The translations under genes were made by a program, and so were the position numbers. The notes under the pieces were generated by a model. That model worked only from the letters and a program-made list of their open reading frames with translations. It did no database searches and was not told where the DNA came from. A DNA stretch of 64,000 nt from a virus. Position 1 is the stretch's first letter. Every line of letters starts with the position of its first letter. Where the stretch lies: IMG/VR virus record IMGVR_UViG_3300042924_004713, positions 62,001 to 126,000 of that record; one strand, 5' to 3'. Positions 46,180-54,530 of the stretch are shown one piece after another.

Positions 46180-47333
46180 CTTGTCAGTTTGTTGTCTCTT
46201 ATAAACTGTATAAATCTTTCAGGAAACTCTTGTCGAACTTTTTCTCGCATGTTCCATAGGTGTTTTTGATTATACTCGCAAACAGGTCTTGCTGCTGCTA
46301 AAAAGTCTTTGAGATTCGCTGTACTCTTGCAAAGATCTACAACAATATCTCTTATTCGTGTGATTCGATCCATGTCATTGTCAATAGTGTCAAATGTTTC
46401 ATCAATGATATGATCAAATGTGCGAAAACCCAAGCTACGCATATCTCTGTAATAACCAACATTGGCGACCGCTATCCATGGGTGCCCAATGGCAATTGGT
46501 TTCCAAATTTTTTCAGTTCTAAAACTATATGGATAGCTAAACACAGTTTCAGTTACCAGACTAAAGTAAGTATCAATATAAGGCTTAGGCTCTATATAAA
46601 TCTCGCCCCACTCTAATTTGTTGTTAAAATCAAAAAGTTGATCTTTTACAAAACCAGGTACTAGATCAGATTTTAAATTTTTACGATACCTGTCAACTTC
46701 ATATTGCTCTGGTAGCAATTGAACTGGTATTGTTTCTGCTACTAAATCTACTCCATTATGAATAAGTTTAAGGTCTTGTGTTCTCCCTGCGAATGTATCC
46801 AAGTTAGTCCACAAGCTTTGATCCAACAGCCCGGATAATTTAAAACTTTGCAACAAATATTTTCTATGAGGTCTACTCCGTCCATTCAAAAACAAAAATT
46901 TATAAGGTTTGTCTGTTGTATTGTAAATGTCATCGGTGTACTCGTACACATTTTTATTTTTTGGCACGTCAAAAATTTGAGGCAAAAAACTTTCATATTG
47001 CAAATGATTAAATTGCGATTCTATATCGCCGCCACCTATTAACAGCATCCGACCTTGAACATTGTATTCTTTCAGCCCCAACTCAGTGACTTGCCATTTA
47101 AGTGTATCTGCGCCTTCAGTGGGATTACTGACTATGATAAAGGACTTACCGCTTTCAATTGTTTCTCTAACTTTGTCAATGTTATGATTTGTCTGTGCTC
47201 GCCCAAGTACATAGATCGCATTTTCAATCAGTGTCTCTTTGCCAAAATCCCAGAATGTTCCATCAGTATACTCTTTGATCAAATCTGTAATCTCTGAGTA
47301 AATATCAACAAATAGTTTTTTTCTACCAATCAT
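46176..47333 (-). CDS. Glycosyltransferase-like protein (TEKxxKP family, 3)
   Basis: A 385-residue protein. FRTEKIWKPIAIGHPWIAVAN, MRSLGFRTFDHIIDETFD and a run of helices match copy 4 at 47397 over most of their length, and more weakly the copies at 35029 and 36095. N-terminal alpha/beta half with SNPTEGADTLKW (copy 4: SNPFEGSETLHY). AT-richer than its neighbours by eye. AAAGG precedes ATG 47333. Probably a sugar transferase; acceptor unknown. Confidence 0.65.
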   Translation of the reverse strand: MIGRKKLFVDIYSEITDLIKEYTDGTFWDFGKETLIENAIYVLGRAQTNHNIDKVRETIESGKSFIIVSNPTEGADTLKWQVTELGLKEYNVQGRMLLIGGGDIESQFNHLQYESFLPQIFDVPKNKNVYEYTDDIYNTTDKPYKFLFLNGRSRPHRKYLLQSFKLSGLLDQSLWTNLDTFAGRTQDLKLIHNGVDLVAETIPVQLLPEQYEVDRYRKNLKSDLVPGFVKDQLFDFNNKLEWGEIYIEPKPYIDTYFSLVTETVFSYPYSFRTEKIWKPIAIGHPWIAVANVGYYRDMRSLGFRTFDHIIDETFDTIDNDMDRITRIRDIVVDLCKSTANLKDFLAAARPVCEYNQKHLWNMREKVRQEFPERFIQFIRDNKLTR

Positions 47334-47396
47334 TTGGTGTGCCTTTTGTATTCCTGCCAGAACATCATCTCTGGATTCGTATTCACGGTTTGAATT

Positions 47397-48539
47397 CTAA
47401 ATCATCCATTGATTGTTGTTTAGTAATTTGAAAAACTTATCAGGAAAGTCTTTGTTGATCTGTTCCCTAAGGTGTATCATGTGATCTTGATTATATTTAC
47501 AGATGTCTCTAGCAGCTTCGAGGAATTCACGCGGTGATTTACAGATATCTATTATAACATTGATCACTCCTCGAAGTCTTGCATGATTATCTTCAATGTT
47601 GTCAAAACTTTCATCTATAATGCCATGAAAGGTTCTAAATCCCATGTTTCGAAGATCACGATTGAATCCGGCATTGGCTACACATACCCAAGGATGCCCA
47701 ATGGCTATTGGTTTCCAGATTTTTTCTGTTCTAAAACTAAAAGGCTTGTCGTGTACTGTTTCGGTTACAATGCTAAAATAGGTATCAACATAGGTATCCA
47801 GATTTAGGTAAATGGCTCCCCATTCTTCATTGAACAGAGTAGGCATAGCATACTTTTGATCACTAAACTGCATGTCAACTCTGTTTTGATAACGTTGCAC
47901 TTCATACTTACTGGGTAATAGTTTGATAGACCTTGGCCTGTTCATCAAATCTATACCATGTTGTTCTAGACACAAAGATCCATCATCAATGAAATTTGGA
48001 TCCAACCAAGTCCATAGTGCTTGATCAAGCAGTCCAAGATAGTCTAACTGTTCAACCATCCACTTGCGATGTGGCCTGGCCCTGCCGTTCAAAAACAAAA
48101 ATTTATATGGCTTATTGATTTTGGTATAGATCTGATCACTGTGTTGTATTACTTCTAAGTTTTCTGGAAAATGATGAACTTTGCTAATAAAATGATCATG
48201 TCTAAGATAATCACAATCAACACGTATGTCACCACCGCTGATCAAAAGTATCTTCTTTGAAAGCAGTAGATCTTCAAAACGCAGTTTGCGTATGATGTAA
48301 TGCAGAGTTTCACTGCCTTCAAACGGATTACTGTATACCACTCGAATGTTGGAATCAACCAACTGTCTGATCAATCTATTGTACTTGGCGAATTGTTTGC
48401 GGCCAAACACATATACCCGGTTGGGTGTTGGTAACACTGTGGCAAAGTCGTGAAATGTTTCTGTTGCCCAAGGACGTAGTAATTCTGTGGTCTCACAGCC
48501 TTCGTCAAGTGATAGATTGAGCGTTGGCATGTGATTCAC
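47397..48539 (-). CDS. Glycosyltransferase-like protein (TEKxxKP family, 4)
   Basis: A 380-residue protein, close paralogue of 46176: PYKFLFLNGRARPHRKWM vs PYKFLFLNGRSRPHRKYL, and FRTEKIWKPIAIGHPWVCVAN. The shared LNGR-x-RPHRK block is probably the donor-binding site. It overlaps radical SAM copy 5 by 35 bases. The 63-base gap to copy 3 could encode an 18-residue peptide from GTG that ends in an ATGA overlap. Confidence 0.65.
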   Translation of the reverse strand: MNHMPTLNLSLDEGCETTELLRPWATETFHDFATVLPTPNRVYVFGRKQFAKYNRLIRQLVDSNIRVVYSNPFEGSETLHYIIRKLRFEDLLLSKKILLISGGDIRVDCDYLRHDHFISKVHHFPENLEVIQHSDQIYTKINKPYKFLFLNGRARPHRKWMVEQLDYLGLLDQALWTWLDPNFIDDGSLCLEQHGIDLMNRPRSIKLLPSKYEVQRYQNRVDMQFSDQKYAMPTLFNEEWGAIYLNLDTYVDTYFSIVTETVHDKPFSFRTEKIWKPIAIGHPWVCVANAGFNRDLRNMGFRTFHGIIDESFDNIEDNHARLRGVINVIIDICKSPREFLEAARDICKYNQDHMIHLREQINKDFPDKFFKLLNNNQWMI

Positions 48540-49890
48540 ACTCTAACCAAAAGCTGGTCATTTCAGGAAATACCTGTTGAAACGCATTTGAATCATTGAA
48601 CATCCTTCTGCTGTACTCGCTGAAAAATCTGTAGAAGTCAGCTCTAGCCATGGTGATTTCATCTGTGTTTTGTGGCTCACTCATCCAGGCCAAGGCTCGC
48701 TCCATGCGCTGTACTTCATAGTCTTTGAATCCCACAAAACTGTTGTCTTCCATCATGTTATCACGCATAAAGTCAATGGCCTGACGCATTCTGCGTTGAT
48801 AGGATTCAGGTAATATCTGTAAGCTCTGCCAACGAGGATTACGCAACACCGGAGTATCAAACCAAACTTTTTGATAGGTTTTTGAATATCTGGATCTGAG
48901 TTCCAAGATATAATCTAGCAGTGCATCTATGCCTACTATACTCAAGTTGTTCAAGGTCACAATAAAAGTCAGGCTGTTTTTTTCTTGAACATTGTCAAGG
49001 TAACTGTTGACATTGGCCAAGAACTGAGTTGAATGCATGCCACGTCTGATGTATGCTGCCTGTGTCCAGTCTCCTGTGTCAATACTAACATACTGCATGA
49101 AGTGTTCAATCTTGGTCGCACATAGCTTTTTTATATACTCTAGGTACCCTAGAAAAATCTCTGTTGGCACACTGAAATTACTAGTGACATCTATGTGCAA
49201 TTCAGGATGTGGCGATGCCAGTATGTAATCAAAAACCTTGTAGGTGTTTTTGTCTAGTATTGGCTCACCACCAGTCATACGGAAATGACGCAGACGTGGA
49301 TAAAGTTGTGGCCACCACCGCCAAAACGCATCTAGATAAGGATTGTGTTCTCGCACAGGTATAGGTCTTTTGCGTCCTTTGAAGTGCGCAGGATCGTTGT
49401 GAGGTATTCGAGTAGGAAAGGCACCATGCCTCTGCGCATCTTCCATCCAGGTAGAACTAAACTGTGGACTGCAATAGCTACAGGCTAGATTACAAACATT
49501 GCTAAAATTAACTTCAACGTAACTGGGTATTATATCTTCGTCGCCAGACAATGCGTCCAAATCAATCTCAGCCCAGGGTTCGCCAGATCGATAGTGACGA
49601 TCACTAAGTTCGCCAAGATCCTCCATGTTCCAGCAGTACTGACATTCACTAGGTCGCTCATTACGCAGCATGATTTTGCGCTGTGTTTTTTTATAAGGCG
49701 TGTTGTGCAAGGCACTGGGATTGTCAGCCAAAAGCGATACATCTATTTCGTGCAATGGCGGATGGTAACAACTATTGGTCATGCCCGTGGTCAGGTGCAG
49801 ACTTACCTGCTTCCATTTAGCGTAGCAACGTGCAGGACCTAGCTTGTCGCGCATCTCTTCTGCGTTGTTTAGAAAAACACTTTTAGACAT
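48505..49890 (-). CDS. Radical SAM protein, twitch/SPASM-like (5)
   Basis: A 461-residue protein with CNLACSYC (C133, C137, C140), FRMTGGEPIL and the N-terminal set RCYAKW, NSCYHPPLHEID, CQYCWNMED. Nearest relative in the window is copy 4. AGGAAC lies seven bases before the ATG. It overlaps the SGNH-like gene upstream by eight bases. Confidence 0.85.
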   Translation of the reverse strand: MSKSVFLNNAEEMRDKLGPARCYAKWKQVSLHLTTGMTNSCYHPPLHEIDVSLLADNPSALHNTPYKKTQRKIMLRNERPSECQYCWNMEDLGELSDRHYRSGEPWAEIDLDALSGDEDIIPSYVEVNFSNVCNLACSYCSPQFSSTWMEDAQRHGAFPTRIPHNDPAHFKGRKRPIPVREHNPYLDAFWRWWPQLYPRLRHFRMTGGEPILDKNTYKVFDYILASPHPELHIDVTSNFSVPTEIFLGYLEYIKKLCATKIEHFMQYVSIDTGDWTQAAYIRRGMHSTQFLANVNSYLDNVQEKNSLTFIVTLNNLSIVGIDALLDYILELRSRYSKTYQKVWFDTPVLRNPRWQSLQILPESYQRRMRQAIDFMRDNMMEDNSFVGFKDYEVQRMERALAWMSEPQNTDEITMARADFYRFFSEYSRRMFNDSNAFQQVFPEMTSFWLECESHANAQSIT

Positions 49891-50449
49891 CTAGTTCCTG
49901 TTGTAAAAGATTGTACAAAACCGCAGTGCCTTGCGCAGATAGATGCCCATCAGGCAATCTATGATTGGGAGCAATAAAAGGCATCAATAACCGATGTTGA
50001 GTGTCACGGTTTTCCCACGTAAAGCCCACAGCAATTTTGTTTTGTAAAAAGCTCATTGTGGTGTCAATTAACATGTTGCTTAAATTATCACTGTAGGGAG
50101 GACCAAACACAGTGTAAAAGTATTTGTAAACTTCCTGGCTCGCCGTATCCAGCTGTTGATTGCTGATACCAAGCCCCTGACCGTGCCAACCAGCAAAAAA
50201 ATCTATGTCATGATCTTGATACTTGATACCAAACCTTGATGAATACGTCCATCCTAGAACAAATACATCGTGACCACTGACATTTTGGTACACATCATAA
50301 GCAATGGCCATGTTACTTTTACCAGGACGGGATCCATCGGTGACTGTGTATCCCCCCTGACTAGCAAACATTGACCCTAGACTTTGCTCACGTGGCAATC
50401 CATGACCGTATGTAAGACTACATCCATCAATATACATACGTAGAGACAT
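49883..50449 (-). CDS. SGNH-like hydrolase (2)
   Basis: A 188-residue protein from ATG 50449, which shares one base with the upstream stop (TAATG). YIDGCSLTYGHGLP near the N-terminus is block I with the serine; LPDGHLSAQGTAVLY near the end gives a D-x-H block V. Between them FVLGWTYSSRFG fits block III. Probably an esterase or acyltransferase on a glycan. Only distantly like the copy at 29933. Confidence 0.65.
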   Translation of the reverse strand: MSLRMYIDGCSLTYGHGLPREQSLGSMFASQGGYTVTDGSRPGKSNMAIAYDVYQNVSGHDVFVLGWTYSSRFGIKYQDHDIDFFAGWHGQGLGISNQQLDTASQEVYKYFYTVFGPPYSDNLSNMLIDTTMSFLQNKIAVGFTWENRDTQHRLLMPFIAPNHRLPDGHLSAQGTAVLYNLLQQELDV

Positions 50450-51345
50450 TACTCGCGTTCCATAATGCCTTTGTTGTTCCAGTTGGCACGATAATGATGT
50501 TTGAAAAATGCACTGCCCTCGGCGGTTAGTGTGCATATTGGCAAAGACAACTGTGTGTGCAAATCATTACTCACACGACCAGAAACAATGTCTGGATGTG
50601 TATCCTTGATAGTGTCCCAGAGTTTTACTAATTCATCAAAGTCTTGAACTTGTCTATAGTCCCAATTAGTCAGCATGGTCATGTAGGTGCCCATTCTAGA
50701 GCCTGCCATGGCCCACAGCCCATTGTCAACGTCGGCGCCTACATTGTGCCAAATAGTAAGATTATCAAGATTACGCTGTGCCACTCTCTGTTGAAACTCA
50801 CTTAGACTTGGTCTACGTCCGCGATCCAGGCACATCTTTACACCTTCGCGGAACCCAGCACGCCAGGCTTGAAAGTCTGTGGCATTGATATAGGTTGTTG
50901 AGTAACAGTCATGCATGGCCCAATATTGTGGATGGAAACAAAATTCTACAGTGGTTTCATCTGTGCCATCACTGGCTTCATGTGTACGCATGTTCATCAC
51001 ATACTCTTTGGTCCAGCAACTTATACCTCCGTTGCCATACATCAAGCCATTAACATTATTCCTAGCCCGCCAGCGAAATACACAATCAGAGTTAGTGCTA
51101 TCCAATACCAGCTGACTTGAAAAGAAGCTAATATCAGGGATATTATCGCCATCAAGTAACACAAAACGATCAGTGGTCGAAGCCATCGCTGCTGCCTTGT
51201 GGGCGGCGTCTGACCCTTTAATACCATCCACTCGTCTTGCCCAGGGTACCATGTTCCGAACACGTACCCAATTTTCCTCAGCATTTGGTTCATCATAGGT
51301 TAGAAATATACAGTCTAAATCAGCAATATCAACTATCTCAGTCAT
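50449..51345 (-). CDS. Glycosyltransferase family 2-like protein
   Basis: A 298-residue protein. CIFLTYDEPNAEENW then VPWARRVDGIKGSDAAHKAAA and FVLLDGDNIPD, whose DGD is a good candidate for the metal/nucleotide-binding DxD of GT-A enzymes. GGISCWTKE and later helices complete the fold. It shares its central motif with the repeat protein at 33423. It overlaps both neighbours. Confidence 0.7.
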   Translation of the reverse strand: MTEIVDIADLDCIFLTYDEPNAEENWVRVRNMVPWARRVDGIKGSDAAHKAAAMASTTDRFVLLDGDNIPDISFFSSQLVLDSTNSDCVFRWRARNNVNGLMYGNGGISCWTKEYVMNMRTHEASDGTDETTVEFCFHPQYWAMHDCYSTTYINATDFQAWRAGFREGVKMCLDRGRRPSLSEFQQRVAQRNLDNLTIWHNVGADVDNGLWAMAGSRMGTYMTMLTNWDYRQVQDFDELVKLWDTIKDTHPDIVSGRVSNDLHTQLSLPICTLTAEGSAFFKHHYRANWNNKGIMERE

Positions 51346-51673
51346 AGTATTTTAAATTCCATTTTTGATGCGGTTCAATGTCAGTGATCACAATCACGTT
51401 GTTAGCATGGCATGCCTGTCCAGCTTCTGCTGGCGCTAGCTTAGAACTAACTGGTGTCTTAATTGGTACCAACTCGCTATTGACCACACGCACACGAGTA
51501 TTAGAACGTTCGTAGGTCTCTCTGTCAATCTCTAAATAGTTACCAGGCCGATCCTCCATGCTATAAAATAGCACCTGCCCGTGATCGTCGTAGTACACTC
51601 GATAGGAAATCTTAGAAACAACTTCCGGTTCAAGATGTTTTTCTACTTCACGCCAAAATTCTAATAGGTCCAT
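51338..51673 (-). CDS. Hypothetical protein
   Basis: A 111-residue protein. N-terminal helix (LLEFWREVEKHLEPEVV), then a beta-rich stretch SYRVYYDDHGQVLFYSMEDRPGNYLEID. Probably a small structural or accessory protein; not recognised. Overlaps of 8 and 13 bases place it in the operon. Confidence 0.6.
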   Translation of the reverse strand: MDLLEFWREVEKHLEPEVVSKISYRVYYDDHGQVLFYSMEDRPGNYLEIDRETYERSNTRVRVVNSELVPIKTPVSSKLAPAEAGQACHANNVIVITDIEPHQKWNLKYYD

Positions 51674-52392
51674 GTTTTTTTATGATAGTGCACCGCACCC
51701 CATTGAGCCACAGTATTGATACGTAAGGGATCCGTTTCCCAAACTAGTTCTTTGGTCCAGTCTGGTGTGTGAGTGCCCAGGATGTGTTGCTTGAAATGCG
51801 AGATTTTGGGAAATGTGGACCAGGGCATTGTGACATTTTCTGGCCCAACGATTTGAGCTGCCATAGCATATACAAAATCAGTACTGGGCTCTGGATCTGC
51901 AAATGCTACTAGTTTTTTGTACTCTTGCCACTGAGTAAAAATCCTGCGACACCAAGTGAAGAAATCATGTGCTAGTTGACTGGCTCTCCAATAGGTGATG
52001 GCATTGTACACATCAGCAAGACGATTGTTGTCAAGAAACTTGCGATAATATCTTGAATTGGCGATGTTGCCATAGAAGTCTCGGCATCCTGTGGAAATAC
52101 AAAGATCACGATGTTGCATGATGTCAAACCAATGCATACATGGACCAGCCATTAACATATCAGCTTCTAGTTTAATGGTCTGGCGATAAGGACTTAGTTT
52201 GTAGGCAAAGTAGTCCAGTGCTTGTCCTTGTAGTTCAGTCTGAGGTAAATCCTGATTGGTTAAAACAGTGACTTCGGCCGAGGGATGATAATACAAAATG
52301 CTTTGAGCAAGCCTACGTGCGCAGGCTTCATAATCAACATCTTGAGTGTTAAATGCGGGAATAACAAATCCACGTTCAGATTTGATTGGCAA
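51661..52392 (-). CDS. GT-A-type glycosyltransferase-like protein (1)
   Basis: A 243-residue protein. FVIPAFNTQDVDYEACARRLAQSI, TVLTNQDLP, then SPYRQTIKLEADMLMAG, where EAD stands in the place of the usual DxD, as in GT8/GT-A-like proteins of marine phages. The neighbour at 52376 has SPFDQTLLLDVDYIV in the equivalent place, so the two are paralogues; the Glu-for-Asp change could alter metal use. Confidence 0.65.
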   Translation of the reverse strand: MPIKSERGFVIPAFNTQDVDYEACARRLAQSILYYHPSAEVTVLTNQDLPQTELQGQALDYFAYKLSPYRQTIKLEADMLMAGPCMHWFDIMQHRDLCISTGCRDFYGNIANSRYYRKFLDNNRLADVYNAITYWRASQLAHDFFTWCRRIFTQWQEYKKLVAFADPEPSTDFVYAMAAQIVGPENVTMPWSTFPKISHFKQHILGTHTPDWTKELVWETDPLRINTVAQWGAVHYHKKTWTY

Positions 52393-53170
52393 TTATCTTC
52401 TCCAAATAACTTTTTCCCATGGCGTGAAAATCTTGATTTTTGATTGTGATATATCGTTGGCGTTTTCCGTCTTGCCATTCTAACACAAACTTATCATGAT
52501 CAAAGGTCAACTGATCTTCTGGTAACACACTCACAAGGTTCCAAGGTATATCAGTGGTTTGTAGTGTGTTGCCTGATTCCAATGTCAAAGCAATGCTCAA
52601 AGCATGATCATTTCTAAACGCTGCTCGATTGATACCATAGAGATTTCTATAGTGTGACCAATGCTGCTGTACCATTTGCATGGTATTGAATATGACCTGG
52701 CTCTTGAGACTAGCACGGTAACATATCACAGTGGCCCAATACATCGGCATATGATACTTGCCAAATGTGGTATTGAACTTATCACCTGTTCTGGCATTCA
52801 CAGCATATCTATGACACACAAAATCTTGATCTATAGCCAACAAATCACGCAGTTGATTGCTGTTGACTATGTAATCAACATCCAGCAGTAGTGTTTGATC
52901 AAACGGCGACAACAGTGCAGAATGACTTCGATCATGATTGTGCCAATCAACCACTTGGTCTAGATCATGAAAGTATCTTGAACCCGACTGTGGCTTGCTG
53001 CGATGTATTACCTGATCAAAACAGTGAATTTTGGGATGATCAACACAGTCTGTGACCACTGCCACAGGCAAGTCAAGATAGTGTTTTATACGTTGTGCGT
53101 TCCACGCAGCAATGTTTACATAGTCAACTTGCTGATTGTTGAACGCTACTAGAAGAACACCTTGTGTCAT
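52376..53170 (-). CDS. GT-A-type glycosyltransferase-like protein (2)
   Basis: A 264-residue protein from ATG 53170 (the longer reading adds 16 unlikely residues). GVLLVAFNNQQVDYVNIAAWNA at the start and LLLDVDYIVNS with an intact DxD. YWATVICYRAS and NDHALSIAL continue the fold. Start coupled to the previous gene by ATGA. Confidence 0.7.
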   Translation of the reverse strand: MTQGVLLVAFNNQQVDYVNIAAWNAQRIKHYLDLPVAVVTDCVDHPKIHCFDQVIHRSKPQSGSRYFHDLDQVVDWHNHDRSHSALLSPFDQTLLLDVDYIVNSNQLRDLLAIDQDFVCHRYAVNARTGDKFNTTFGKYHMPMYWATVICYRASLKSQVIFNTMQMVQQHWSHYRNLYGINRAAFRNDHALSIALTLESGNTLQTTDIPWNLVSVLPEDQLTFDHDKFVLEWQDGKRQRYITIKNQDFHAMGKSYLEKIIANQI

Positions 53171-53475
53171 CGTTTTTGACCAAGTTCCTGATGTTCCAAC
53201 AACCACGCATTCATGCACTCTTGCCAGCGTTGTGCTGCCATGTTCCAGAGTTCCTTGGTATTGATCTGTACCGGATTATGGTACAAGTCTAAAAGTACAA
53301 CTGGCTTGTCCATTACGCAACAGTTCAAGGTGCTTAACAGTTCGGGTCCAGCACGCCACATACCGCCTGCATGAGCAAACAGCATCTTGGCTTCGTACTT
53401 TTCTCTCAATAATTTTTTAGCCGATTCGTGATCAAATCTTGATCGAGCGTAGGCAACTAGGTCGTTAGAATCCAT
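53167..53475 (-). CDS. Conserved T4-like phage protein
   Basis: A 102-residue protein from ATG 53475. LVAYARSRFDHESAKKLLREKYEAKMLFAHAGGMW then RAGPELL and a closing QRWQECMNAWL are highly characteristic of a small protein found in many marine T4-like phages as I recall; function unknown. First gene of the long minus-strand operon that runs to 38297. Confidence 0.7.
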   Translation of the reverse strand: MDSNDLVAYARSRFDHESAKKLLREKYEAKMLFAHAGGMWRAGPELLSTLNCCVMDKPVVLLDLYHNPVQINTKELWNMAAQRWQECMNAWLLEHQELGQKR

Positions 53476-53505
53476 GCTGATAATATAACATAAAAATTGA
53501 TAAAA

Positions 53506-53529
53506 GTAAAGGGCCAATTGGCCCTTTAC
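53506..53529 (-). terminator. Terminator of the structural operon (perfect 24-base palindrome)
   Basis: GTAAAGGGCCAATTGGCCCTTTAC reads the same on both strands, giving an intrinsic hairpin with A/T ends in either direction; its position fits termination of the virion genes and separation from the glycan operon. Confidence 0.75.
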
Positions 53530-53548
53530 CTGACTTATGTCAACAAAG

Positions 53549-54517
53549 TTAAGTGGTTGTTGCTGCCACAGTGGGTGTACCCCACGCGGCAGATGTTAGA
53601 AAAGTAGAACTTGGTGGGAAGTATGTAACGATTGTGGCTGGGGCTGTGCCAAACGAAGCACCCGAAGGCGATGTGCCGCCACTGATAATATCACCTTCAG
53701 CATTGTACCAAGTGGTAGTGAGGTCCAGCGTGGTGCCTGTGTTGCCAGTTTTGGCCTGTAGACGAATATAGTTGCCTGTATAAGGTGAAGTATCTGCTGC
53801 TTGTTCGTACAAAGTTGTATTACTAGTTGTGAGCTGATACCAGCCTGTGGTAGTTGCCAAAGTAGTAGGAGTACCTGTGCCGCCTGTTTTGGTTGTGCCT
53901 GTGTAACTTGTACCTGCAATATTAGCTGTTTGACCGTTGACTCTGCCTGTGATTGATATTGTGCCGCTTAGTGTGCCGGCCAAGTCGTTCCATTCTGGAT
54001 CACCATCATTGCCAGTGGAGCTTTTACCCACTTGCCATCTTATGATGCCACCAGCATTGAAAAAATATCTAGCTGCATTAGCATTGGCAAAAGTAATTGT
54101 GTGAGTGAACACAATGGTGGATCCAGCACCGCTGGTGTTGGTAGTTTTACCTGAAGTGCCGGTCCATCCAGTAAACTGTGATCCAGATGCCACTGCGTTT
54201 CCACGGTTAGTAGTAAGGTTGGTTAGATCAGTATTAACATTAGCCAAAACAGAAATTAGATCGCCTGAAGTTGGTGCTGATCTTGATGTTATAGTAGTGC
54301 CTGTGTGACTACCTAGAGAACTCAAACGGTTTACCAAAGTGGCCCAGTTGGTAGCGGTCACAGTAGAAGCCACACTTACGTTGGCAACTGCTGATTCACC
54401 GTAACCTTTGTCACCTGATCCCACACTCCAGATGTCATTGATGTTAGCATTGGCAGTGCCAGATACAAAGCCATTATAGTCAGTGGCTTCAATTAAACTA
54501 CCGCTAGAATACGTCAT
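53549..54517 (-). CDS. Virion protein, probable tail fibre or neck component
   Basis: A 322-residue protein with AAAAGGAA before ATG. Thr/Ser/Gly/Asn-rich, beta-structured, without Cys; starts TYSSGSLIEATDYNGFVSGTANAN, a pattern typical of structural proteins of marine T4-like phages. Repeated short TGTTxT-type motifs suggest a fibrous trimer. Last gene of the structural operon. Confidence 0.65.
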   Translation of the reverse strand: MTYSSGSLIEATDYNGFVSGTANANINDIWSVGSGDKGYGESAVANVSVASTVTATNWATLVNRLSSLGSHTGTTITSRSAPTSGDLISVLANVNTDLTNLTTNRGNAVASGSQFTGWTGTSGKTTNTSGAGSTIVFTHTITFANANAARYFFNAGGIIRWQVGKSSTGNDGDPEWNDLAGTLSGTISITGRVNGQTANIAGTSYTGTTKTGGTGTPTTLATTTGWYQLTTSNTTLYEQAADTSPYTGNYIRLQAKTGNTGTTLDLTTTWYNAEGDIISGGTSPSGASFGTAPATIVTYFPPSSTFLTSAAWGTPTVAATTT

Positions 54518-54530
54518 TTGTTATTCCTTT

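Noticed and set aside
41055-49890. One of the radical SAM proteins being PqqE, to go with pqqA
   Set aside because: They lie 33 kb from pqqA in a glycan-type operon, resemble each other in their N-terminal cysteine sets more than PqqE, and no pqqB, C or D is present.
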